A stretch of 64,000 bases of DNA from Sphingobium bisphenolivorans (GTDB taxonomy: Bacteria > Pseudomonadota > Alphaproteobacteria > Sphingomonadales > Sphingomonadaceae): positions 1 through 64,000 of the forward strand of contig NZ_ASTG01000013.1 of NCBI RefSeq assembly GCF_000412635.1. Direction: 5' to 3'. Position numbers and translations under genes: made by a program. The notes below the pieces were generated by a model. The model searched no databases and was not told the DNA's origin. It was given only the letters and a program-made list of their open reading frames with translations. How positions within the stretch are numbered: the first letter of the stretch is position 1; each line of letters starts with the position of its first letter. This document shows positions 16,822 through 24,584 of the stretch, in pieces.

Positions 16822-18184
16822 TATTCTGATAGTCGATGACGAAGAAGATATTCGCGATCTGGTTGCGGGTGTGCTGGAGGATGAGGGCTTTTCCGCCCGC
16901 ACCGCCGCGAACAGCGACAGCGCGATCGAGGCGCTGGATTCCCGCCGGCCTTCGCTGGTGCTGCTGGACGTGTGGCTTCAGGGGTCAAAGCTTGACGGCC
17001 TTGAACTGCTGGACGAGATCAAGCGGCGCGACCCAACCATTCCCGTGCTGATGATCTCAGGCCATGGCAATATCGACACGGCCGTCGCCGCCATTCGCAA
17101 GGGTGCTGCGGATTTCATCGAGAAACCGTTCGAGGCCGACCGGCTGCTCCATCTGGTGTCGCGGGCGACCGAAACGGAGCGGCTGCGACGGGAGAATCAG
17201 GTACTGCGCGCGCGCTTCGGCCAGGATGACGAACTGACGGGCACGTCTGCGGCGATCAATGCGGTGCGCGCCACCATCAAGAAGGTGGCGGGCACGGGGA
17301 GCCGGGTCCTCATTTCAGGACCGGCGGGCGTTGGCAAGGAAGTCGCGGCGCGCATGCTTCATAGCTGGAGCGGCCGGGCAGACGCGCCCTTCATCATCGT
17401 CGCTGCGGCGCGCATGGACCCCGACCGTGTCGAGGAAGAATTGTTCGGCATGGAGGACCCCAGCGGCCTTGTTCGCCCCGGTTATCTCGAACAGGCACAT
17501 GGTGGCACGCTCTATCTGGACGAGATCGCCGACATGCCGCTTACCACGCAAGGCAAGATATTGCGCGTGCTGACCGACCAAAGCTTCACCCGCGTCGGCG
17601 GCCAGCGTCAGGTCAAGGTCGATGTGAGGGTCATTTCCTCGACCGCGCTCGATCTGGCAGCCGAGATCGAGGAGCGGCGCTTCCGCGAGGATCTGTTCTA
17701 CCGCCTCAACGTCGTGCCGCTCATCATCCCCCCGCTCTCCGAACGGCGCGACGACATTCCGCCGCTGGTCGAGCATTACCTCGCGCGTTTCGCCGCCGAC
17801 CGCCGCGTCCCATCGCCGGAGATCGCCAGTGACGCGATGGCCGCCCTGCAGGCCAATGAGTGGCCGGGCAATGTCCGCCAGTTGCGGAACGTGATCGAGC
17901 GAACGATGATCCTGGCCCCTGGCGAGCGGATCGGCCGGATCGAGTTGGACATGCTGCCTGCCGAACTGACCAGCAACGGCGGTGGCGAAGGCATGGGCCA
18001 ATCCGCGATCATGGGCGCGCCCCTGCGCGAAGCCCGGGAAAGCTTCGAGCGTGAATATTTGCGCATCCAGATCCGCCGCTTTTCGGGCAACATATCGCGA
18101 ACCGCGACCTTCATCGGTATGGAGCGGTCGGCCCTGCACCGGAAGCTCAAGCTGCTCGGTATTACCGATGGGAAGGACAATTGA
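16811..18184 (+). CDS. ntrX: NtrX response regulator lacking the GAFTGA loop
   Basis: A 457-residue regulator: a receiver with Asp53 in L-L-D-V-W-L, an AAA+ domain with Walker A G-P-A-G-V-G-K-E and L-D-E-I-A-D-M-P, and a C-terminal Fis-type helix-turn-helix (N-I-S-R-T-A-T-F-I-G-M-E-R-S-A-L-H-R-K-L). The position of the sigma-54 contact loop reads E-D-P-S-G-L-V-R-P-G-Y rather than G-A-F-T-G-A. This is known for alphaproteobacterial NtrX and implies it does not activate sigma-54 classically. A weak hairpin, ATGCCC/GGGCAT, lies at 18201-18218. Confidence 0.94.
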   Translation: MALDILIVDDEEDIRDLVAGVLEDEGFSARTAANSDSAIEALDSRRPSLVLLDVWLQGSKLDGLELLDEIKRRDPTIPVLMISGHGNIDTAVAAIRKGAADFIEKPFEADRLLHLVSRATETERLRRENQVLRARFGQDDELTGTSAAINAVRATIKKVAGTGSRVLISGPAGVGKEVAARMLHSWSGRADAPFIIVAAARMDPDRVEEELFGMEDPSGLVRPGYLEQAHGGTLYLDEIADMPLTTQGKILRVLTDQSFTRVGGQRQVKVDVRVISSTALDLAAEIEERRFREDLFYRLNVVPLIIPPLSERRDDIPPLVEHYLARFAADRRVPSPEIASDAMAALQANEWPGNVRQLRNVIERTMILAPGERIGRIELDMLPAELTSNGGGEGMGQSAIMGAPLREARESFEREYLRIQIRRFSGNISRTATFIGMERSALHRKLKLLGITDGKDN

Positions 18185-18339
18185 GACGGGCTTGGTTCAT
18201 ATGCCCCAAAGTGGGCATGGACGGCTCTTCGCAATTGCGGTAGATTTCTCTCGCTTCCGATAGGCGGGAGCAGGCAAGACACTCTGCTTAAGGGTGCGAG
18301 AGCGGGTAACGTCCCGCCAATAAAGGACTGGTGAAGACC

Positions 18340-18822
18340 ATGGCCGACAAAGTGAACAACCTTCAAGACATCTTCCTGAATAGCCTGCGCAAGAGCAAGA
18401 CGCCGGTGACCATGTTCCTGGTCAAGGGCGTGAAGCTGCAGGGCATCATCACCTGGTTCGACAATTTTTCTGTGCTGTTGCGGCGGGATGGTCAGTCGCA
18501 GTTGGTATATAAGCATGCGATTTCGACTGTCATGCCGGCGCAATCCATGGATCTGGCGGAGTTGCGCAAGGCGAGCGACGGCAACGGCAAATCGAAACTG
18601 CTTCAGGAAATCTTCCTGAGCGCTGTGCGTAAGTCCGGCAGCCCTGTCACCATGTTCTTGGTAAACGGCGTTATGCTGCAGGGCGAAATCGCGGCGTTCG
18701 ACCTGTTCTGCATGCTGCTGGAACGGGACGGCATGGTCCAGCTGGTCTACAAACATGCAATCTCGACGGTGCAACCGCTGCATGCGCTTGACCTCAGCGG
18801 CGAAGGCGAGGGCGAAGATTGA
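18340..18822 (+). CDS. hfq: RNA chaperone Hfq with two tandem Sm domains
   Basis: A 160-residue protein, about twice the usual Hfq. Two full Sm modules, residues 7-65 and 86-145, are about two-thirds identical by eye. Each has an L-Q-x-I-F-L start, P-V-T-M-F-L-V, an F-D-x-F-x-x-L-L core and the Hfq signature Y-K-H-A-I-S-T-V (57-64 and 137-144). A short polar linker joins them and an acidic tail (G-E-G-E-G-E-D) ends the chain. Three copies could form a pseudo-hexameric ring. Duplicated Hfq is known from Zymomonas and other sphingomonads. GTG 18331 is an alternative start: AAAGGA lies 3 bases before it and 12 before the ATG. Confidence 0.95.
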   Translation: MADKVNNLQDIFLNSLRKSKTPVTMFLVKGVKLQGIITWFDNFSVLLRRDGQSQLVYKHAISTVMPAQSMDLAELRKASDGNGKSKLLQEIFLSAVRKSGSPVTMFLVNGVMLQGEIAAFDLFCMLLERDGMVQLVYKHAISTVQPLHALDLSGEGEGED

Positions 18823-18837
18823 TCGTTTATTTCTTCT

Positions 18838-18867
18838 CCCGTCCTGCTTCTGTTGAGGCGGGACGGG
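18838..18867 (+). terminator. Hairpin between hfq and hflX
   Basis: CCCGTCCTGC pairs with GCGGGACGGG over ten positions (one G-U) with a ten-base loop. It begins 16 bases after the hfq stop and has no T-run, so it is an attenuating or RNA-protecting structure rather than a clear terminator. Confidence 0.45.
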
Positions 18868-18887
18868 CGCCGGCGCGTTAACGCTCC

Positions 18888-20219
18888 ATGGCTGTATTCA
18901 ACCGGGATTCCGCTGACGAGGTGTCGCGCGGTGCGCGTGCCGTCATCGTGCGCGCAGACATGCACGGGCCGGAACGGCGCGGCAGCGACGCGCGGCTCGA
19001 CGAAGCGAAGGGGCTCGCGCTCGCGATCGGCATAGATGTGCGCGCGGCGCAGGCGTTCCGGGTGCGCGATCGCAAGCCGGCGACGCTGTTCGGCAGCGGG
19101 CAGGTGGACCAAATCGCGACCCTCGCCAAGGCGGAGGAAGCCGAACTGGTCATTGTCGACAATGCCCTCAGTCCGGTTCAGCAAAGCAATCTGGAAAAGG
19201 CGACCGAGACGAAGGTTATCGACAGGACCGGCTTGATCCTGGAAATATTTGGCGAGCGGGCAGCCACCAACGAAGGACGGCTACAGGTCGAGCTGGCGCA
19301 CCTAGATTATCAGGCAGGGCGGCTGGTGCGCAGTTGGACCCACCTTGAGCGGCAGCGGGGCGGCTTCGGTTTTCTGGGCGGTCCCGGTGAAACCCAGATC
19401 GAGGCGGACCGGCGGATGATCCGTGACCGCATGGCGAAGATCCGCCGTGAATTGGATCAGGTCACCAAGACACGCGGCCTCCATCGTGCCCGACGGCAGC
19501 GCGCCCCTTGGCCGGTGATCGCGCTCGTCGGCTATACCAATGCCGGCAAATCCACGCTCTTCAATCGGCTGACAGGTGCAGAGGTGATGGCGGAGGACCT
19601 GCTGTTCGCCACGCTTGATCCTACCATGCGCCAGATCGCCCTGCCGGGACTGGACAAGGCAATCCTGTCGGACACGGTCGGCTTTGTTTCGGACCTGCCG
19701 ACCCAGCTCATCGCGGCATTCCGCGCTACCCTGGAAGAGGTGCTCTCCGCCGACCTGATCCTTCATGTCCGGGATATCGCTCATCCCGATAGCGAAGCTC
19801 AGCGCGATGATGTGCTCGACGTATTGAGCGAACTCGGCGTCGCAGGAGAGGGGGCCGAGCAGGCCCCGGAGGGCGACGAGCCACCGCCCGTGATCGAGGT
19901 GTGGAACAAGCTCGACCTGCTCGATCAAGAAACGGAAGCGCTGGTGCGGGAAAGCGCCGCGCGCCGGGATGATGTGGTGATCCTGTCGGCGCTGACAGGT
20001 GAGGGATCAAACGCCTTGCAGCGGGTCGTCAGTGAGCGGCTGACCGCCGGCTCACAACTGCATGAATTGAGGGTGCCCCTGTCGGACGGCGCAGCGATGG
20101 CGTGGTTGCACGAGCATGGAGAGGTTGTCTCCAGCCGGCCAGATGGCAGCGACATGCTGGTCCAGGCGAGACTTTCCAGTTCCGCGCTGGCGCGCTTCGC
20201 CAAGCGGGCGGGGCGCTGA
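18888..20219 (+). CDS. hflX: Ribosome-associated GTPase HflX
   Basis: A 443-residue GTPase that splits stalled ribosomes, mainly under heat stress. It has an N-terminal HflX domain (about 1-190), with the glycine-rich G-G-F-G-F-L-G-G-P-G-E-T-Q linker, then the G domain with G1 G-Y-T-N-A-G-K-S-T, G2/G3 around F-A-T-L-D-P-T and D-T-V-G-F, and G4 N-K-L-D. The C-terminal domain is normal. The order hfq-hflX is widely conserved. Its stop abuts the stop of the convergent mazG gene, with no base between. Confidence 0.96.
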   Translation: MAVFNRDSADEVSRGARAVIVRADMHGPERRGSDARLDEAKGLALAIGIDVRAAQAFRVRDRKPATLFGSGQVDQIATLAKAEEAELVIVDNALSPVQQSNLEKATETKVIDRTGLILEIFGERAATNEGRLQVELAHLDYQAGRLVRSWTHLERQRGGFGFLGGPGETQIEADRRMIRDRMAKIRRELDQVTKTRGLHRARRQRAPWPVIALVGYTNAGKSTLFNRLTGAEVMAEDLLFATLDPTMRQIALPGLDKAILSDTVGFVSDLPTQLIAAFRATLEEVLSADLILHVRDIAHPDSEAQRDDVLDVLSELGVAGEGAEQAPEGDEPPPVIEVWNKLDLLDQETEALVRESAARRDDVVILSALTGEGSNALQRVVSERLTAGSQLHELRVPLSDGAAMAWLHEHGEVVSSRPDGSDMLVQARLSSSALARFAKRAGR

Positions 20220-20999
20220 TCAGCCCTTCTTTTCCTGCGCCTTTGCCTGCTGCCACAGCGCCTCTTTTTCTTCGAGAGAGAAGGTCGGAAAAGCATCCTG
20301 GCCGATCGCCTCCATGGCCCGAAAGCGCCGTTCGAACTTAGCGTTGGCGGCGCGCAAGGCGGCCTCGGCATCGACCTTCAGGTGGCGCGCCAAGTTCACA
20401 ACGGCGAAGAGCAGATCGCCGATTTCTTCTTCCTTCTCCGCAAATGTCGCTGCGGCGTTCACCTCGGCAATCTCTTCCTCAATCTTGGCGATCGCGCCAC
20501 TCGGGTCGGGCCAGTCGAAGCCCGTTCGCGCCGCACGCTTCTGAAGCTTCTCCGCCCTCAGCAGAGCGGGAAGGGCGCTTGCGACCCCGGCCAGTGCGCT
20601 GGTGTCGTTGTCCTTTTGCGCGCGTTCCGCGGCCTTGATCGCCTCCCACTGTGCCGGTCCGCCGGTCCGTTCGTCGCCGCCGAAAACATGTGGATGGCGG
20701 CGGATCATCTTCTCGGTGATCCCTTCGATGACGTGCTGCAATGCAAAATGCCCTGCCTGCTCAGCCATTCTACTGTGAAAGACGACCTGGAGCAGAAGGT
20801 CGCCAAGTTCATCCCGAAGGCCGGCCATGTCGCCGCGCTGAATAGCGTCCGCGACTTCATAGGCTTCCTCGATCGTATAGGGCGCAATGGTGGAGAAATC
20901 CTGCGCTATGTCCCAAGGGCAGCCATTCTCCGGATCGCGCAACATCGCCATGATGTTCGCAAGTGGCATGATGTCGGCAGGGCTGGCTTTGGCTGGCAT
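20220..20999 (-). CDS. mazG: Nucleoside triphosphate pyrophosphohydrolase MazG
   Basis: A 259-residue enzyme hydrolysing NTPs to NMP and pyrophosphate, a nucleotide-pool cleaner. The first MazG domain has C-P-W-D, the metal-binding E-E-A-Y-E-V-A-D-A and D-E-L-G-D-L-L-L-Q-V. The second has a similar E-x-x-I-G-D-L-L-F-A-V pattern near 205. Length and two-domain layout match E. coli MazG. It starts 86 bases downstream of the MFS gene on the same strand and may belong to the long leftward operon. Confidence 0.94.
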   Translation of the reverse strand: MPAKASPADIMPLANIMAMLRDPENGCPWDIAQDFSTIAPYTIEEAYEVADAIQRGDMAGLRDELGDLLLQVVFHSRMAEQAGHFALQHVIEGITEKMIRRHPHVFGGDERTGGPAQWEAIKAAERAQKDNDTSALAGVASALPALLRAEKLQKRAARTGFDWPDPSGAIAKIEEEIAEVNAAATFAEKEEEIGDLLFAVVNLARHLKVDAEAALRAANAKFERRFRAMEAIGQDAFPTFSLEEKEALWQQAKAQEKKG

Positions 21000-21085
21000 A
21001 GGGACCTTATAATCTGGGGACTGGAAGCGTTATCGACTGACATTGTTGTTCGATAATAAGGATTATGTTAAATCGAAACATCTCC

Positions 21086-22381
21086 TCAGTCTTCTACGAT
21101 CAAACTGTGCCGCTGCGTTTCCCGCATGCGGATATAGACGATCAGCGAGATGGCAATCATCAGGCTGACATAGATGTAAAATGCCTCTTCGATCCCGGCC
21201 TGTTTGAACCACAAAGCGACAACTTCCGCCGTTCCGCCGAACAAGGTGTTGGCAAGCGCGTAAGGCAAAGCCACACCCAACGCGCGAATATGGGCCGGAA
21301 ACAGTTCCGCCTTAACCACCGCATTGATCGATGTGTAACCGGTGACGATCACCAGCCCCACCATCACCAGGCAGCCGGCGACCATCGGGTCCTTGGCGGC
21401 TGCCAGCGTGGAGAAGATGGGATAAGTGAAGATCGCGCCCAATGCGCCGAACCCGATCATCAGCGGTTTGCGGCCGACCCGATCCGACAGCGCCCCGGCG
21501 AGCGGTTGCAAGAGCATGAAAATGAATAGAGTTATCCCGTTGATCTGGGACGCACTTACCCGGCTCAAGCCCGTCGTATTGACGAGGAATTTCTGCATGT
21601 AGATCGAATAGGCGTAGAAAGCGATCGTACCACCCGCCGTCAACAGCATGACGGTCAAAGTCTCGCGCGGGTGCCGCGTCACCAGTTCGACGAAGCCGGA
21701 TCGCGGAGAACCCTCCGCCTGGGCCCGGGCGTAGCTTTGCGTCTCCGCTAAGCCGCGCCGCAACCAGAAGACGATCACGGCCAGCGCTCCGCCGATCAGG
21801 AAGGGAATGCGCCATCCCCAATCCTCCAGTTCCGCCTCGCTCAGCAACCCTTGCAGCACCAGCAGCACGCAAATGGCCGTCAATTGTCCCGCGATCAGCG
21901 TCACATATTGAAAGCTGGAGAAGAAGCCGCGCCGGCGGCGCCCCGCCATTTCGGACAGATAGGTCGCACTCGCCCCATATTCGCCGCCGAGCGACAGGCC
22001 CTGTATCAGCCGCGCACATACGAGCAGCAAAGGCGCCCCGATACCGATGCTTTGATAGGATGGGGCCAAGGCGATCAGGATCGAACCGGCGCACATCAAG
22101 CTGATCGACAGGGTGAGCCCGCTCTTGCGGCCATGGCGGTCGGCATAAATCCCCATGACCCACGCGCCGATCGGCCGCATCAAAAAGCCGACTGCGAAAA
22201 TGCCGGCTGCACTCAGCAGTTGAGCTGTGCGATCCTCGCTCGGGAAGAAATGTTTCGCGAAATAGAGGGTGAATGCCGAATAGGCGTACCAGTCATACCA
22301 TTCGACCAGATTGCCGGCAGACCCGCCGATAATGGCCTTGAGCCGCTGACGCTGATCGGGTGCTTCGTCCGGCAAGGTCAT
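21086..22381 (-). CDS. MFS transporter, metabolite:H+ symporter (MHS) type
   Basis: A 431-residue inner-membrane carrier with about twelve hydrophobic segments. The start G-G-S-A-G-N-L-V-E-W-Y-D-W-Y is the MHS-family signature shared with KgtP, ProP and ShiA. The loop motifs D-R-H-G-R-K and, in the second half, D-R-V-G-R-K-P are present, and R-L-I-Q-G-L-S-L-G-G-E-Y marks helix 4. Substrates in this family are organic acids or osmolytes; the exact one cannot be told. The start overlaps the upstream protease gene by 4 bases. Confidence 0.9.
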   Translation of the reverse strand: MTLPDEAPDQRQRLKAIIGGSAGNLVEWYDWYAYSAFTLYFAKHFFPSEDRTAQLLSAAGIFAVGFLMRPIGAWVMGIYADRHGRKSGLTLSISLMCAGSILIALAPSYQSIGIGAPLLLVCARLIQGLSLGGEYGASATYLSEMAGRRRRGFFSSFQYVTLIAGQLTAICVLLVLQGLLSEAELEDWGWRIPFLIGGALAVIVFWLRRGLAETQSYARAQAEGSPRSGFVELVTRHPRETLTVMLLTAGGTIAFYAYSIYMQKFLVNTTGLSRVSASQINGITLFIFMLLQPLAGALSDRVGRKPLMIGFGALGAIFTYPIFSTLAAAKDPMVAGCLVMVGLVIVTGYTSINAVVKAELFPAHIRALGVALPYALANTLFGGTAEVVALWFKQAGIEEAFYIYVSLMIAISLIVYIRMRETQRHSLIVED

Positions 22382-23013
22382 GGCGTCAGCACCATTTCGC
22401 CATTCTGCACGCCCCAGCTCTTCAGGCGTGACAGCATGTTCATCCCGATGACGTTCACGTCACCGAAGGCCGACGATACCACGATGTCGAGATCGCTCGA
22501 GCGGATGGGCCCGATCGTCAGCGTCGCGATGGTCGAACGCTGCGCCTGTATCTTGCCATTGGCCGTCAACATGCTGACGCCACGGCCAGGGTCGACATTA
22601 AGGCCAGCCTGCCGCGCCGAATCCACCGATAGCGCTGTGACGCTCGCGCCGCTGTCGATCAGAAAGCGGACAGGCGTTCCATTCACCATCCCTTCGACCC
22701 AATAATGGCCATCGGAATTGATTGGCACGCGCAACGCCTGGCCTTCGGTTCTCGCCACGGGCAGTTCGGGATGGGCATCGCCCCTGCCCTTGCGCGAGAT
22801 GCTTGCTTCGTGTTCGCCCTGCATGCGGCTGGAGAAAAGGCCCGCTCTCTCCCCCGCCTTGAAGAGCATGAGCAGCACTGCAAAGATGAATATCCACAGC
22901 CCCGCCATCCGCAGAATGCCGCCCAGCGGACGGCGCCGGGCGATCAACGCCGATCCGACGAGGACGAGCGCCAGCACATACCAGATGCCGGACATCGCCT
23001 GATCGGTATCCAT
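22378..23013 (-). CDS. Membrane-anchored retropepsin-like aspartic protease
   Basis: A 211-residue protein. Two hydrophobic segments (about 8-25 and 35-52) anchor it; the rest, about 85-211, is a single retropepsin-type domain with the catalytic F-L-I-D-S-G-A-S motif followed by hydrophobic flap and core strands (V-I-G-M-N-M-L-S). It resembles the alphaproteobacterial family modelled as TIGR02281 (clan AA). Such proteins must dimerise to form an active site. The natural substrate is unknown. It lies between an MBL hydrolase and an MFS gene, coupled to the latter. Confidence 0.85.
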   Translation of the reverse strand: MDTDQAMSGIWYVLALVLVGSALIARRRPLGGILRMAGLWIFIFAVLLMLFKAGERAGLFSSRMQGEHEASISRKGRGDAHPELPVARTEGQALRVPINSDGHYWVEGMVNGTPVRFLIDSGASVTALSVDSARQAGLNVDPGRGVSMLTANGKIQAQRSTIATLTIGPIRSSDLDIVVSSAFGDVNVIGMNMLSRLKSWGVQNGEMVLTP

Positions 23014-23018
23014 GCCGG

Positions 23019-23810
23019 TCAGCTTGCCCCCTGCTCTCGTCTCAGTTCCACCACCATGCCGTCATAGCCTGGCTCGACGCCCGGCGGCAGGCTGCGGCAC
23101 AACGCCGCAAAGTCCATACTCTGGTCCATATGGGTCAATATGGTGCGCTGGGGCCGGACGATATCGACGGCATCCAGCGCCAGCGCCAGATGGGCATGGG
23201 TCGGATGAGGCTTTTCGCGCAGGGCATCCACCACCCAAATATCCAAGTCGTCATAGAGGGCCAGCATGTCCGGGGTCATTTCATGAAAATCAGTGGCATA
23301 GCCGATAGACAAGCCATCATGCATGAAGCGGAAGCCGGTCGAGTAGATCTCGCCATGAGGTTGATCGGTGCAGGCGATATCGATGTCCCCGATGCGCAGG
23401 CCGTCGGGAAGCGGATGCGCGTCGATGGTCGGATGATAGCCGTAACGCCCCTCGAACGCATAGGCGAACCGCTGCCGCAGATGACCGAGCGTTTGAGCGC
23501 GGGCATAGGCCGGGACCGGCGTACCACGATGATGGTAAAGCTGGCGGACGTCATCCAGCCCATGGCTGTGATCGGCATGATCATGCGTCCAGAGGATCGC
23601 ATCGATCTGCACCACGTCCGCCGCGAGCAACTGTGCCCGCATGTCGGGAGAGGTGTCGATCAGTAGCCGGGTGGTTGCGCTTTCCACCAGGATGGAAGCG
23701 CGGGTGCGTCGGTTTTTCGGTTCTCCAGGATCGCAGGCGCCCCAGTCATTACCGATGCGCGGGACACCCGACGAGGTGCCGCTGCCCAATATGGTGAGCT
23801 TCAGGCTCAT
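23019..23810 (-). CDS. MBL-fold metal-dependent hydrolase (PhnP-like)
   Basis: A 263-residue metallo-beta-lactamase-fold protein with the metal motif T-H-D-H-A-D-H-S-H-G-L-D-D, a T-S-P-D-M-R strand, an A-T-D-F-H metal ligand and a late L-T-H-M-D. The N-terminal G-S-G-T-S-S-G-V-P is typical of the PhnP/RNase Z-like group (cyclic phosphodiesterases). It is probably a phosphodiesterase (inference). ATG 23810 overlaps the tatD stop by 4 bases. A longer frame upstream is non-coding read-through of tatD. Confidence 0.88.
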   Translation of the reverse strand: MSLKLTILGSGTSSGVPRIGNDWGACDPGEPKNRRTRASILVESATTRLLIDTSPDMRAQLLAADVVQIDAILWTHDHADHSHGLDDVRQLYHHRGTPVPAYARAQTLGHLRQRFAYAFEGRYGYHPTIDAHPLPDGLRIGDIDIACTDQPHGEIYSTGFRFMHDGLSIGYATDFHEMTPDMLALYDDLDIWVVDALREKPHPTHAHLALALDAVDIVRPQRTILTHMDQSMDFAALCRSLPPGVEPGYDGMVVELRREQGAS

Positions 23811-24580
23811 CCGACCTTGCTGAAGAGCGTGCGAAAATTCGCGGAGGTCGCCGCAGCCAGATGTTCCACGGTTTCGCCGCGTAGATCGGCAAGGAACCGC
23901 GCCGTGTCGGTCACGAAGGCGGGCTCGCACGGCTTCCCCCGGTGCGGCACGGGAGCGAGGAAGGGAGAGTCGGTTTCGACCAGCAGCTTGTCCAACGGCA
24001 GGCGGGCCGCAGTCGCCTGCAAATCCTTGGCATTCTTGAACGTCACGATGCCCGAAATGCTGATGTAGAAGCCAAGGCCCATCGCCGCATCGGCGAACGC
24101 TCCGCTCGCGGTGAAGCAATGTATGACGCCGGTATAGGCCCCCCTCTCCATCTCATCGCGCATGATCGCTAGGGTGTCGTCCTCGGCGTCGCGGGTGTGG
24201 ACGATCAGGGGCAGGCCGCTCTCGCGCGATGCCGCGATATGAGCGCGGAAACTGCGCTGCTGCCGATCACGGTCGCTATGGTCGTAATAATAATCGAGGC
24301 CGGTTTCGCCGATCCCCACAACCCGCGGGTGCGCCGCGCGCTCGGCCAGTTTGGCCGTGTCGATATGCGGATGCTCGTCCGCCTCATGGGGATGGATGCC
24401 GACGGTAGCCCAGACGTCAGGCTCCCGCACGGCAGTCGCGAGCACCGCATCCCATTCGCTTTCCCGAGTGGCGATGTTGAGCATCAGGTCCACGCCAGCA
24501 GCACGCGCGCGTTCAAGAACCTTATGCTGTTCCTCAACCAACCCCTTGTAATTCAAATGGCAGTGGCTGTCGATCACCAT
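23807..24580 (-). CDS. tatD: TatD-family metal-dependent hydrolase
   Basis: A 257-residue TIM-barrel protein, YcfH/TatD type. Metal ligands are D-S-H-C-H-L-N at the start, E-T-G-L-D-Y near 95, a V-H-T-R-D-A strand, H-C-F-T near 150 and E-T-D-S-P-F near 200. TatD enzymes are 3'-5' exonucleases or deoxyribonucleases. It starts 4 bases after the metG stop. The order tmk-holB-metG-tatD is a widespread bacterial arrangement. Confidence 0.94.
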   Translation of the reverse strand: MVIDSHCHLNYKGLVEEQHKVLERARAAGVDLMLNIATRESEWDAVLATAVREPDVWATVGIHPHEADEHPHIDTAKLAERAAHPRVVGIGETGLDYYYDHSDRDRQQRSFRAHIAASRESGLPLIVHTRDAEDDTLAIMRDEMERGAYTGVIHCFTASGAFADAAMGLGFYISISGIVTFKNAKDLQATAARLPLDKLLVETDSPFLAPVPHRGKPCEPAFVTDTARFLADLRGETVEHLAAATSANFRTLFSKVG

Positions 24581-24584
24581 GGCG

